Source: Actinomycetales bacterium (lineage in GTDB: Bacteria; Actinomycetota; Actinomycetes; Actinomycetales; BWSM-131). Taken from it: a DNA stretch of 8,804 nt. The notes under the pieces are model-generated. The model ran no database searches, was not told the origin of the DNA, and saw nothing but the letters and a program-made list of their open reading frames with translations. The DNA lies in contig JASBSH010000107.1 in the NCBI GenBank assembly GCA_030149025.1, positions 1 through 8,804 of the forward strand, read 5' to 3'. Below are positions 1 to 6,690 of this stretch, piece by piece; positions within the stretch are counted from its first letter, which is position 1, and each line of letters begins with the position of its first letter. The translations under genes and the position numbers were made by a program.

Positions 1-521
1 CGCTTGTACCGCGCCGACCGTTCGGGGTCGTTGACGATGTCCGACCACGCGAGCACAGGGTCGCCCAGCCGCTGCTTCGCCTCCCGGAACATCTCCAGCA
101 GGACGCCGCGGATGTACGGGTACCGAACGCGGGTGGGCGAGTACGTGTACCAGGAGAACGCGGCGCCCCGCGGACAGCCGCGGGGGTCGTACTCCGGCCG
201 GTCCGGACCCACCGGCGGGTAGTCGGTCTGCTGCGCCTCCCAGGTGATGATCCCGTCCTTGACGTACACCTTCCACGAGCACGATCCCGTGCAGTTCACC
301 CCGTGCGTGGAGCGGACCACCTTGTCGTGGCTCCACCGGTCCCGGTAGAAGTCGTCAGCACGACGGCCACCGACCTTGTAGAGCGTCCTCAGGTCCTTCG
401 AGACCTCACCCGACCGGAAGAACCGGCCCGTGCGGACCAGGGCCTCGCTCAGGGGCCCGTCCATACCCGGCTGCTCGTCGCTCCCTGTCCGGTCGGCCGG
501 CCGGTTCAGCTCCGTCGTCAC
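1..521 (-). CDS. narG: Respiratory nitrate reductase alpha subunit NarG, N-terminal 173 residues (C-terminus outside window)
   Basis: NarG is the molybdenum bis-MGD catalytic subunit of membrane-bound NarGHI; it reduces nitrate to nitrite with electrons from quinol via NarI and NarH. The translation carries the classical N-terminal FS0 iron-sulfur motif: His73 and Cys77/Cys81 in HGVNCTGSCSWK, then Cys116 in RGCPRG. The 35-residue step from Cys81 to Cys116 matches that between Cys57 and Cys92 as I recall E. coli NarG. I chose the GTG at 521 because a GGGAG ribosome site lies 6 nt upstream; an internal ATG at 464 (MDGPLSEAL) is the alternative and would remove 19 residues. The frame is open to the left edge, so most of the protein, roughly 1,200 residues in the family, is missing. 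It lies 105 bp downstream of narK on the same strand, the usual arrangement for a nitrate-respiration operon. Family identity is very secure; activity cannot be judged from this fragment. Confidence 0.95.
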   Translation of the reverse strand, partial: MTTELNRPADRTGSDEQPGMDGPLSEALVRTGRFFRSGEVSKDLRTLYKVGGRRADDFYRDRWSHDKVVRSTHGVNCTGSCSWKVYVKDGIITWEAQQTDYPPVGPDRPEYDPRGCPRGAAFSWYTYSPTRVRYPYIRGVLLEMFREAKQRLGDPVLAWSDIVNDPERSARYK

Positions 522-626
522 GCCACGCTCCCGTCGATCGATGATCCTTCAGGCCGAGAGTCCGCGCGGACCGCTGGCCGGCCGGCGTTCTTCGTACGTG
601 CACCTCAATCCCTACACCATCGAGGC
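522..626 (-). other. narK-narG intergenic spacer with a small palindrome
   Basis: This 105-bp spacer contains the narG ribosome site (GGGAG at 528-532) and a self-complementary 12-mer, GTCCGCGCGGAC, at 560-571, flanked by GGCC on both sides. Read as RNA, this could form a short interrupted hairpin that modulates or processes the narK-narG transcript. No -10-like TANNNT was seen on the minus strand here, so narG probably depends on read-through from narK. The regulatory role is inference only. Confidence 0.3.
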
Positions 627-1859
627 CTACCTCGCAGTAGCCGTTGATGCGGCCGTAGCGCGTCGGACGCTGGTCTGGTTGAAGACGAGCGCGGCTAGCG
701 CGACACCGGCTAGCAGGGCGAGACCGATGGCGTACGAACCGAACTCCCCGTAGAGCGCCCCCATCAGCAGTGGCGGCACGAAGCCGCCGAGACCGCCGGC
801 CGCACCGACGATCCCGGTGACCGCGCCGACCTTGTTGGCCGGGGCGAGCAGTGCCACGAGGGCGAAGACGGCACCGCTGCCGGCTCCGAGCGCCCCGGCC
901 ATCGACAGGAACGCGATGGTGCCGAGGGGGTTCAGGTCCGGGGTGAAAGCCTGCACTGCAGCGCCGATCGCGACGACGATCATCACGATGTTGAGCACCC
1001 GGACGGCACCGAACTTGTCGGACAGCGCACCACCGACGGGTCGCATGGCGACGGCGAGCAGGACGAAACCGGCCATCTTGGTGGCCGCGTCGACCTGGGT
1101 GCGGCCGTAGGCGGACTCGAGGTAGGCGGGTAGATACACGGAAAACGCGACGTAGCCGCCGAACGCCACCGCGTAGAGCGCGGCCGCCTGCCACGTGACC
1201 CGCAGCCTCAGAGTGGCACCCATCCGCTGCCCGAACGGCTCGGAAGGGACGACCCGACCTGGAACGTCACGGAGGAAGACCGCGGACACGACGGTGAACA
1301 GCGCGAGCACGATCGCCATGACGACGAAAGGGGTCTGCGTCCCACCTGCGTCGACCAGCTGGACCGTCGTCAGGGCGCTGATCGCGGTGCCGCCCATGCC
1401 GACGCCGAAGATGCCGATCGCAAGTCCGCGCCGCTCGGGCGGAAACCAGTTGTTCACCATGGGCACGCCGACGGCGAAGGCGGTGCCGCCTACCCCGAGG
1501 AAGAAGCCGCCGACAAGCAGCGCGACCAGGGAGGAGTGCCCGGCCAGGCCGATGAACAAGACCGGCAAGATCGTGATAACGCTGACGACCGGGAACATCA
1601 CGCGCCCACCGAAGCGGTCGGTCAGCGCGCCAACGGGGATCCGGCCCAGCGACCCGACGACGACGGGCACCGCCACCATCAGAGACTGCTGGAAGGGCGT
1701 GAGGCCGAGCTGCTCCTGCAACCGGGGCGCCAGGGGGCTGAGCAGCGCCCAGGCCCAGAAGTTGACTCCGAACCCGGTCGTGGCGAGGGCCAGCATGATC
1801 CAAGGGGTCGCGCCCCTCATGTGAGCTTGCGGGCCGCTGGTCGGGCGGCTCTCAGGCAT
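627..1859 (-). CDS. narK: NarK-type nitrate/nitrite transporter (MFS, NNP family)
   Basis: This 410-residue inner-membrane transporter probably imports nitrate and/or exports nitrite for the adjacent nitrate reductase. The sequence is hydrophobic throughout, with about 12 predicted membrane segments. Residues 72-86 (GRIPVGALTDRFGGR) are the MFS loop motif; Arg73 there and Arg273 (AMRPVGGALSDKFG) sit where the two substrate-binding arginines of NarK occur in TM2 and TM8. Glycine-rich nitrate-signature segments appear near 122-133 and 352-363 (GAAGGLGGFVPP). A GTG at 1877 would add six residues, but the ATG at 1859 has GGAAGGG nine bases upstream, so I prefer it. The TAG stop at 627 is followed by narG. 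Whether it is a nitrate/nitrite antiporter or a nitrate/proton symporter cannot be told from sequence. No convincing DosR box was seen upstream, although M. tuberculosis narK2 belongs to the DosR regulon. Confidence 0.93.
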   Translation of the reverse strand: MPESRPTSGPQAHMRGATPWIMLALATTGFGVNFWAWALLSPLAPRLQEQLGLTPFQQSLMVAVPVVVGSLGRIPVGALTDRFGGRVMFPVVSVITILPVLFIGLAGHSSLVALLVGGFFLGVGGTAFAVGVPMVNNWFPPERRGLAIGIFGVGMGGTAISALTTVQLVDAGGTQTPFVVMAIVLALFTVVSAVFLRDVPGRVVPSEPFGQRMGATLRLRVTWQAAALYAVAFGGYVAFSVYLPAYLESAYGRTQVDAATKMAGFVLLAVAMRPVGGALSDKFGAVRVLNIVMIVVAIGAAVQAFTPDLNPLGTIAFLSMAGALGAGSGAVFALVALLAPANKVGAVTGIVGAAGGLGGFVPPLLMGALYGEFGSYAIGLALLAGVALAALVFNQTSVRRATAASTATAR

Positions 1860-1922
1860 GGCAGCAGACCCTTCCACGACTTCGGTGCTCCTGCAAGGCT
1901 CACAGCATGGTGACGATCACAG

Positions 1923-1928
1923 GTTGTA
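1923..1928 (-). promoter_or_regulatory. Possible narK -10 element (TACAAC)
   Basis: On the minus strand TACAAC matches four of six bases of TATAAT and would place a start near 1916, giving a leader of about 56 nt before the narK ATG at 1859. No -35-like hexamer lies at the usual distance, which would fit an activator-dependent promoter. An imperfect GTGA/TCAC symmetry lies near 1910-1920, but its 3-bp spacing does not fit a Crp/FNR site. This is a weak call. Confidence 0.25.
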
Positions 1929-1970
1929 GCCATTCGGGAGGCTGCGTGGTGACGCTCCTACCTGCCAAGT

Positions 1971-2019
1971 GTGATCATGAAAGTCCGGTTGCACGGACGA
2001 ACCGGGTTTTCATGATCAC
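1971..2019. terminator. Strong hairpin between devS and narK (probable bidirectional-type terminator)
   Basis: Two 20-nt arms (1971-1990 and 2000-2019) are complementary at 18 of 20 positions around a 9-nt loop. The arms share GTGATCATGAAA at the outside and CCGGTT next to the loop, with a 2-nt mismatch between. It lies 33 nt past the devS stop on the minus strand and upstream of narK, so the simplest role is ending the usp-devS transcript before narK. No U-rich tract follows on the minus strand; intrinsic terminators lacking one are known in actinobacteria. Because the outer arm is rich in A/T and is itself palindromic (TGATCA), a protein-binding site is an alternative. Confidence 0.65.
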
Positions 2020-2051
2020 CGCAGTTGGGGTGGCTGTCGTCCGCACTGGCG

Positions 2052-3821
2052 CTACGCCGGGACCCGCCAGGTGAGCGCCGTACCACCCTGGGGGCCTGAT
2101 GCCACGCGGAATTCGCCGTCGTGCCGGGTCGCCCGCTCGCGCATGTTGGCCAGCCCGCTGCGCCGGTCCGGCTCCGGCGGGATCCCGATGCCGTCATCGA
2201 CAACCCGCAACTCCACCTGGTCGCCCGTACGCAATGTGACCGAGACGTTCGACGCGCCCGCGTGACGGGCCACGTTCGACAGGGCCTCACGCAGGACGGC
2301 GAGCAGGTCGGGGACGACGTCCGGCGGCACCGCGGCCAAGGGCCCCTCGATGCGTACCAAGGGCGTGAAACCCAGCGCCGGCAGTGCGTCCTTCACCACG
2401 GAGTCGATGTCGGCCGCCAGTCCGCCACCGACCGCCGTCCTGCCGTGGAGCTGGAAGATCGTGCGGCGGACATCCTTGATGGTGTCGTCGAGATCACCGA
2501 CAACGTGCTCCAGGCGCTCCCGCACGGTCGGTTTCGTCGCCTCGCGCGCGGCGGACTGGATGCTGAGGCCGATCGCGAACAGCCGCTGGATGACCAGGTC
2601 GTGAAGGTCCCGGGCGATCCGGTCGCGGTCCTCGAGGACGGCGAGCCGGGACAGGTCGTCGTGAACGGCGGCGACCTGCATCGCCAGCGCGGTCTGCTCG
2701 CTGAAGCTGCGGATCATCGCGAGGTCCTCGGGGCCGGACCTCGCGTCGACCCGTTCTATCCACGCGAGCACCAGCCAGCCCAACTCGTCCCCGTCCGTCG
2801 ACAGCAGCGGCGAGAACACACTGACCGAAGCGGCGGGTGGGACGATGCGCCCTGCCTGCGTGGCGTCGTCCGGGTATCCGGCGGTCGTGGTCGGTTCAGC
2901 GGTTTGTCGTTGGGTCCGGACGACGGCCGCCGGCTCCCCCTCCTCCAGCGTCGGCACGGCCGCGTCGTCGACGACGCCACCCAGCGGCGTGACCGGTCTC
3001 AGCGAGCCGGTCGCCGCTGACAGCCGCAGATAGCGGGCCTGGTCCCGAAGCAGCAGCGCTGCCAGATCGGCGTTCGAGGCAGCCGCCGCCGAGATGACCA
3101 CCGCGTCCAGCGTCTCCCCCTGCGCGGCACCACAGCGCCGGCCGGTGGTGATGGCGCTGGTGACGGAGGCGCTCTCCTGCAGCCAGGTCTGGCGCCGCTG
3201 CGCCAGCTCGAAGAGCCGGGCGTTCTCGATCGCGACACCGGCCGCCGCGGCGAGTGCGACGACCACCTCCTCGTCCCCGAGGGTGAAGTCCTCCGGCGAC
3301 CCGTCGGGGCCCATCTTCTCGGTGAGGTACAGGTTTCCGAAGACCTCGTCGCGGGTGCGCACCGGCACACCCAGGAAGGTCTTCATGCTGGGGTGCTCCG
3401 GCGGGAAACCGACCGACATCGGATGCTCGCGAAGATCGTGCAGGCGCAATGGCCGTGGGTCCTCGATGAGCAGGCCCAGCACGCCGCGACCGTGCGGCAG
3501 GTCCCCGATCTTGTCGCGCAGGTTGTCATCGACACCGTAGGTGACGAACTCGACGAGGTCCTCGCCGTCGGCACCGAGCACGCCGAGAGCGCCGTACCGG
3601 GCGTGCACCAGCACGCAGGCGGTCGAGACGATGCGCTCCATAACGGCCGGCAGGTCCAGATCGGCCGAGATCGCGACGACGGCGTCGAGCAGGGCCGCCT
3701 GGCGCTCCTGCGCCTCACGCACCGCACCGGCCCGCTCGCGGAGCTCGGCAAGCAGGTCCTCCAGGCCCACGGTCGACAGCGGGGGCAACTGGGGGCCCTC
3801 GTGGGGCGGGGATGCCGTCAT
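2052..3821 (-). CDS. devS: DevS/DosS-type hypoxia/NO sensor histidine kinase (GAF-GAF-HisKA_3-HATPase)
   Basis: This 589-residue cytoplasmic kinase is close in length to M. tuberculosis DevS (578). GAF-A spans about 55-205, GAF-B about 235-385, the HisKA_3 dimerisation helix about 395-460 and the ATPase domain about 500-588. GAF-A keeps the segment HPSMKTFLGVPVRTRDEVFG; His143 and Tyr165 are 22 residues apart, as I recall for the heme ligand His149 and Tyr171 of DevS, so heme binding and O2/NO/CO sensing are likely. The phospho-acceptor is His407 (ARDLHDLVIQ), the N box has Asn516, and the G1 box is DDGIG at 542-546. The start is the ATG at 3821, 26 nt after the usp stop; the frame is open further upstream but there it is a shadow of usp. 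No good Shine-Dalgarno site is visible. Its partner is surely the divergent DevR. DevS versus DosT cannot be decided. Confidence 0.93.
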   Translation of the reverse strand: MTASPPHEGPQLPPLSTVGLEDLLAELRERAGAVREAQERQAALLDAVVAISADLDLPAVMERIVSTACVLVHARYGALGVLGADGEDLVEFVTYGVDDNLRDKIGDLPHGRGVLGLLIEDPRPLRLHDLREHPMSVGFPPEHPSMKTFLGVPVRTRDEVFGNLYLTEKMGPDGSPEDFTLGDEEVVVALAAAAGVAIENARLFELAQRRQTWLQESASVTSAITTGRRCGAAQGETLDAVVISAAAASNADLAALLLRDQARYLRLSAATGSLRPVTPLGGVVDDAAVPTLEEGEPAAVVRTQRQTAEPTTTAGYPDDATQAGRIVPPAASVSVFSPLLSTDGDELGWLVLAWIERVDARSGPEDLAMIRSFSEQTALAMQVAAVHDDLSRLAVLEDRDRIARDLHDLVIQRLFAIGLSIQSAAREATKPTVRERLEHVVGDLDDTIKDVRRTIFQLHGRTAVGGGLAADIDSVVKDALPALGFTPLVRIEGPLAAVPPDVVPDLLAVLREALSNVARHAGASNVSVTLRTGDQVELRVVDDGIGIPPEPDRRSGLANMRERATRHDGEFRVASGPQGGTALTWRVPA

Positions 3822-3829
3822 CGGCCCCG

Positions 3830-3835
3830 AGTCTA
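3830..3835 (-). promoter_or_regulatory. Possible internal -10 (TAGACT) just before devS
   Basis: TAGACT on the minus strand fits TANNNT and would put a transcript start near 3823, two bases before the devS ATG at 3821. That would give an almost leaderless message and could explain why devS lacks a clear ribosome site. No -35 or DosR-box-like sequence lies at the expected distance upstream, so co-transcription with usp remains the default reading. Confidence 0.2.
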
Positions 3836-3847
3836 GTAAGGACCCGC

Positions 3848-4777
3848 TCAGACGGCGGCAGCCTTCACGAGGGCGGGCCACGAGTCGTGGACCACGGCTA
3901 CCGGGCAGTCGGCGCGGTGCAGCAGCTCCTGGCTGACAGAGCCCAGCACCATCGACCGCAGAGCGCCCAACCCGCGGCAGCCGACGACGGCGAGCCGGGC
4001 GTCCCGGCTGTTGCGCAACAGGGCGTCGACCGGGTGCGCCTGGACGAAGACCTCGTCGAACTCGACCGCCGGGTAGGACGCCGACACCTCGGCCACCGCC
4101 TCTGACAGGACCTTCCGTGCCCTGGCGACCTCCTCGTTGCCCGTCGCGAAGGTGAACCCCCACGCGTCGGTCATCGGGGGTAGGGCGAGGACGGCGCGCA
4201 CCCGTGCTCCCGTGGAGGCTGCCGTGTCGGCGGCGAACACGAGCGCGTGCCGGGAGATCGCCGAACCGTCGACGCCCACCACGACCGGGCCGGTGCGGCG
4301 CACGCGCGGCCCACGGACGACGAGCACCGGGCACGGCGCGTGCGCCGACACGGCGGTGCTCACCGAACCGAGCAGCATCCGGGCGACCGGGCGATGGCCG
4401 TGGGTGCCGACGACCAGCAGGTCGCCGGGTCCGCAGAGGTCGACCAGCTCGGCGCTGGCGGAGTGGCCCACGATGACCTGGTGCGTGACCAGATGCGCCG
4501 GCAGAACCTCACGGGCGCGCCTGGCGGCGTCGGCAAGCACCTCGGCAGCCGCGCGCCGGTAGGCCTCCACGTCCAGCGGGACGGAGGCCGGCAGTTGCAC
4601 GATGCAGACGAGGTGCAGAGCGGCGTGGCGCGTGCTCGCCTCCTGGACTGCGGTGGTGAGGGCGAGGTCGCTGGGGGTGGACCCGTCGTAGCCGACGACC
4701 ACACGCGACACTGTGGGGGCATGAACCCGACCGGTGCTGCCGCCACCCGTCACTCTGCGTTGCTCGGACGTCCGCAT
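3848..4777 (-). CDS. Tandem-domain universal stress protein (UspA family, Rv3134c-like)
   Basis: This 309-residue soluble protein has two Usp domains, about residues 25-155 and 164-297. Each starts with a V-V-V-G-x-D-G-S strand/loop and each ends with an intact ATP-binding motif G-x2-G-x9-G-S (GTHGHRPVARMLLGS at 124-138 and GCRGLGALRSMVLGS at 266-280), so both domains probably bind ATP. I chose the ATG at 4777 because GAGGTG lies six bases upstream; the GTG at 4786 would overlap that ribosome site. It is followed after 26 nt by devS, which suggests an operon. In M. tuberculosis the tandem-domain Usp Rv3134c lies directly upstream of devR-devS, so this is a likely counterpart on grounds of domain layout and neighbourhood. 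Its precise role is not established; Usp proteins in DosR regulons are linked to dormancy and energy stress. Gene naming is left open. Confidence 0.92.
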   Translation of the reverse strand: MRTSEQRRVTGGGSTGRVHAPTVSRVVVGYDGSTPSDLALTTAVQEASTRHAALHLVCIVQLPASVPLDVEAYRRAAAEVLADAARRAREVLPAHLVTHQVIVGHSASAELVDLCGPGDLLVVGTHGHRPVARMLLGSVSTAVSAHAPCPVLVVRGPRVRRTGPVVVGVDGSAISRHALVFAADTAASTGARVRAVLALPPMTDAWGFTFATGNEEVARARKVLSEAVAEVSASYPAVEFDEVFVQAHPVDALLRNSRDARLAVVGCRGLGALRSMVLGSVSQELLHRADCPVAVVHDSWPALVKAAAV

Positions 4778-4897
4778 GGTGAACACCTCGCATTCACGTT
4801 CTCGTCACAATGTCCCGGGGCTTGTCCCTGGCATCCGCTCGCATGTCCAGTCTCACTCGGCGCGTCTCGGGACGGCACCCTCGAAGGTCTCGGGGCA

Positions 4898-4917
4898 TCC
4901 AGGACTTTGGTCCCGAG
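4898..4917 (+). promoter_or_regulatory. DosR/DevR box upstream of devR
   Basis: The 20-bp site matches 16 of 20 positions of the DosR consensus TTSGGGACTWWAGTCCCSAA, with core AGGACTTTGGTCCC at 4901-4914 (12 of 14). Its centre (4907.5) lies 44.5 bp before the predicted devR start at 4952 and its last base falls at -35. That is the placement typical of proximal DevR sites overlapping the -35 region in mycobacteria. It therefore predicts positive autoregulation of devR by phosphorylated DevR. The consensus is quoted from general knowledge of the mycobacterial regulon. Confidence 0.7.
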
Positions 4918-4939
4918 CCCGGCGAAGGGGCGACTCGCC

Positions 4940-4945
4940 TAGGCT
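4940..4945 (+). promoter_or_regulatory. devR -10 element (TAGGCT) predicting a leaderless transcript
   Basis: TAGGCT fits the actinobacterial TANNNT -10. Counting its last base as -7 puts +1 at 4952, which is exactly the A of the devR ATG. Only a weak, too-close AGG lies before the ATG, so leaderless translation, common in actinobacteria, is the natural reading. Confidence 0.5.
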
Positions 4946-4951
4946 GCAGGC

Positions 4952-5599
4952 ATGGACAAGATCCGCGTCTATCTGCTGGACGACCACGAGGTGGTACGCA
5001 GAGGCCTGCGTGAGCTGCTCGAGTCGCAGGACGACATCGAGGTGATCGGTGAGTCCGGTAGCGCGCAGGAGGCGGGGCGGCGGATCCCTGCGCTACGACC
5101 CGACGTGGCGGTCCTGGACGCCCGGCTCCCGAACGGTAGCGGTATCGACGTCTGCCGCGAGATCCGCTCACGGGACGAGTCGATCAAGGCACTGATCCTG
5201 ACGTCGTACGATGACGACGAGGCGTTGTTCGCGGCCATCATGGCCGGTGCCGCGGGCTACGTGCTGAAGGAGGTGCGCGGCACGGACCTGATCGACGGGA
5301 TCCGCCGTGTCGCCGCAGGCCAGTCTCTGCTTGACCCTGCGGTCACAGCGCAGGTGCTGAAGCGCCTTCGCAGCGGTCCGGATGAGGACCCCCGGCTCGC
5401 CTCCCTGACCGCCCAGGAACGCAAGATCCTCAGCCACATCGCCGACGGGCTGTCCAACCGGCAGATCGCCGAGGAGATGTTCCTCGCCGAGAAGACGGTG
5501 AAGAACTACGTCTCGAGCCTGCTCGCCAAGCTCGGCATGGAACGGCGCACCCAGGCCGCCGTGTTCGCCGCGAAGCTGCAGCGACCGGAGCGGTCGTAG
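4952..5599 (+). CDS. devR: DevR/DosR-type response regulator (NarL/FixJ family)
   Basis: This 215-residue transcription factor is very close to M. tuberculosis DevR/DosR in sequence and length. The receiver domain (about 3-120) has acidic residues Asp10/Asp11, phospho-acceptor Asp56 (VLDARLPNG), Thr84 (LILTSY) and Lys106. The LuxR-type DNA-binding domain (about 150-212) ends with the segment FLAEKTVKNYVSSLLAKLGM (177-196) and then ERRTQAAVFA, which is nearly invariant in DevR; Lys181, Lys184 and Asn185 align with the residues that contact DNA. The ATG at 4952 is the only sensible start and coincides with a predicted +1. It is transcribed away from usp-devS, unlike mycobacteria where Usp, devR and devS run in one direction. 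It is expected to be phosphorylated by the adjacent DevS and to activate genes carrying DosR boxes. Confidence 0.95.
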   Translation: MDKIRVYLLDDHEVVRRGLRELLESQDDIEVIGESGSAQEAGRRIPALRPDVAVLDARLPNGSGIDVCREIRSRDESIKALILTSYDDDEALFAAIMAGAAGYVLKEVRGTDLIDGIRRVAAGQSLLDPAVTAQVLKRLRSGPDEDPRLASLTAQERKILSHIADGLSNRQIAEEMFLAEKTVKNYVSSLLAKLGMERRTQAAVFAAKLQRPERS

Positions 5600-5616
5600 G
5601 CCTTCAGTGCCTGTCC

Positions 5617-5635
5617 TCCGGTGGCTCCTACCGGA
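5617..5635 (+). terminator. Short hairpin after devR
   Basis: TCCGGT (5617-5622) and ACCGGA (5630-5635) form a perfect 6-bp stem with a 7-nt loop, 18 nt after the devR stop. No T tract follows. A second small hairpin (CGACC/GGTCG, 5582-5596) overlaps the last codons. Together they may end the devR transcript, but neither is strong. Confidence 0.35.
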
Positions 5636-5722
5636 ACGTGCGGACCGCCAGCCTCGTCGCCCCGACTAGCCACGTGAGCGGACGGCGTCGGGGTCATCGC
5701 CCTCATCCTCGCCGAGGCCGCG

Positions 5723-5842
5723 GTGGCGGAGACGCTGCTCGCGATCTTCATGGCGGCGATCGCGGTCGTCTGGGCCGTGCAGATGCTTCACCACGACGGC
5801 GTTCTGTCGGCCGGTGGCGGGATGCGGGCTGCGCACCGGTAG
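5723..5842 (+). CDS. Possible 39-residue single-pass membrane peptide (or remnant of a larger gene)
   Basis: A GTG at 5723 with GAGG five to six bases upstream opens a frame encoding a hydrophobic helix (ETLLAIFMAAIAVVWAVQML) and a short polar glycine-rich tail, ending with TAG at 5840. The first 20 codons all end in G or C, as do the 15 or so codons before the GTG in the same frame, back to a TGA at 5675. That pattern suggests genuine coding selection, perhaps in a gene that has lost its true N-terminus, or simply a short membrane protein. I recognise no family. It could also be chance in high-GC DNA. Confidence 0.35.
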   Translation: MAETLLAIFMAAIAVVWAVQMLHHDGVLSAGGGMRAAHR

Positions 5843-6049
5843 CACCTGATCCCGTGGGTGCGGCGGTGGTAGGACGGCGGTGGCGGGATTCGTTCCCGCG
5901 CCACCGTTCTTGCTGTGGCTACCGAAGCTGCAACCGGGTGGGCGGGACCTTCGCCTCTCACGGAAGCCTGCGCGCAGTCCGAGGCTGGAGCTGGCGACGA
6001 CGCGAACGCGCCGGTCGTGCCCCGCGCTCGACGAAGGAGCTGATCAGCA

Positions 6050-6568
6050 ATGGGCGCGATAGTGGTGTACGAGTCGATGTTCGGCAACACCGAGGCGGTG
6101 GCGAGAGCCGTGGCCGAGGGGATCGGTTCGGTGATGCCTGTCGAGCTGGTCGAGGTCAACAGCGCACCTCCGCTGGCGAGCATGAGCACTGACCTGCTCG
6201 TCGTCGGCGGGCCAACCCACGCGTTCGGGCTCAGCCGGGCCAACACCCGAGCCGACGCCAAGCAGCGTGGGGCGCGGGACGAGGCATCCAGCGGCCTCGG
6301 GATCCGGGAGTGGCTGGAGGCGACGGAGAGCGCGCCGCTTCGCGTGGCGACGTTCGACACGCACGTGAAGAAGCCGAACCTTCCCGGCAGGGCCAGTCAC
6401 GCCGCGGAGCGCAGACTGCACCGGATGGGCTGCGAGATCCTGACAAGGGGGATGAGCTTCTACGTCGACGGGTACGACGGACCGATGTACGCCGGTGAGG
6501 TCGACCGGGCACGTAAGTGGGGCACCGAGGTGGCTCGGTGTGCGCTGAGCGGAGCAGCTAGCCGGTAG
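6050..6568 (+). CDS. Flavodoxin-family protein
   Basis: This 172-residue soluble protein has a flavodoxin fold. The N-terminal strand leads into the FMN phosphate loop YESMFGNTEAVA (7-18; Ser9, Gly12, Asn13, Thr14), and a second conserved loop, VVGGPTHAFGLS (51-62), lies where flavodoxins contact the isoalloxazine ring. The start is the ATG at 6050 with AAGGAG ten bases upstream. Such proteins carry low-potential electrons or act as FMN-dependent oxidoreductases; no partner is encoded beside it except the convergent FMN reductase-like gene, so its electron donor and acceptor are unknown. It stands alone on the plus strand, about 450 bp after devR, and could belong to the DevR regulon, but the only nearby DosR-like sequence matches 12 of 20 positions and has no -10 at the right distance. 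Family call is secure; function is open. Confidence 0.87.
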   Translation: MGAIVVYESMFGNTEAVARAVAEGIGSVMPVELVEVNSAPPLASMSTDLLVVGGPTHAFGLSRANTRADAKQRGARDEASSGLGIREWLEATESAPLRVATFDTHVKKPNLPGRASHAAERRLHRMGCEILTRGMSFYVDGYDGPMYAGEVDRARKWGTEVARCALSGAASR

Positions 6569-6640
6569 ATCCGGCCACCGAGCGGCGGACGCTGGATCAG
6601 CGCCTGCCGCTCAGATCAGTCTCCCTGTCCCTTTGGGGTG

Positions 6641-6655
6641 ACGCCTCGAAGGCGT
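6641..6655. terminator. Hairpin between convergent flavodoxin and FMN reductase genes
   Basis: ACGCCT-CGA-AGGCGT is a perfect 6-bp inverted repeat in the 122-bp space between two convergent genes, where a shared terminator is expected. A second, weaker pair, GAAGA/TCTTC, follows at 6656-6672. No T-rich tail is seen on either strand. Confidence 0.45.
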
Positions 6656-6690
6656 GAAGACTGCTCATCTTCCGGTCAGAAGAGCTCTGG

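Larger units (their letters stand above)
4778..4951. promoter_or_regulatory. Divergent usp-devS / devR control region
   Basis: This 174-bp region separates the two divergently transcribed halves of the system. It contains the DosR-box-like palindrome at 4898-4917, a candidate devR -10 at 4940-4945 and the usp ribosome site (GAGGTG). Further GGGAC half-sites occur: one on the plus strand at 4869-4873 with a weak right half, and two on the minus strand within 4812-4830. No TANNNT element is visible on the minus strand between 4778 and 4880, so the usp start site is unclear. One box could serve both directions, but this is inferred. Confidence 0.6.
5600..6049 (+). other. 450-bp region between devR and the flavodoxin gene, no confident gene
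   Basis: Apart from the hairpin after devR and the possible small peptide at 5723-5842, nothing convincing is seen. Longer open frames on both strands here encode arginine/glycine-rich products of the kind produced by GC-rich non-coding DNA or are antisense to the flavodoxin gene. The final bases supply an AAGGAG ribosome site for the flavodoxin ATG. A weak DosR-like half-site lies at 5944-5948. Confidence 0.5.

Noticed and set aside
3822..4334. Extension of the devS frame to 760 residues
   Set aside because: The extra 171 residues are an arginine-rich shadow of usp in another frame; the DevS-like length and the ATG at 3821 fit far better.
4866..4885. Second DosR-like site in the divergent region
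   Set aside because: The flanks and left half match but the centre and right half do not (13/20); kept only as a half-site mention.
5941..5960. Possible DosR box upstream of the flavodoxin gene
   Set aside because: Only 12 of 20 positions match, the right half is poor, and no TANNNT lies where a start would be expected.
5638..6192. 184-residue arginine/glycine-rich plus-strand frame
   Set aside because: It overlaps the flavodoxin start in another frame, lacks a good start site and has the composition of non-coding GC-rich DNA.
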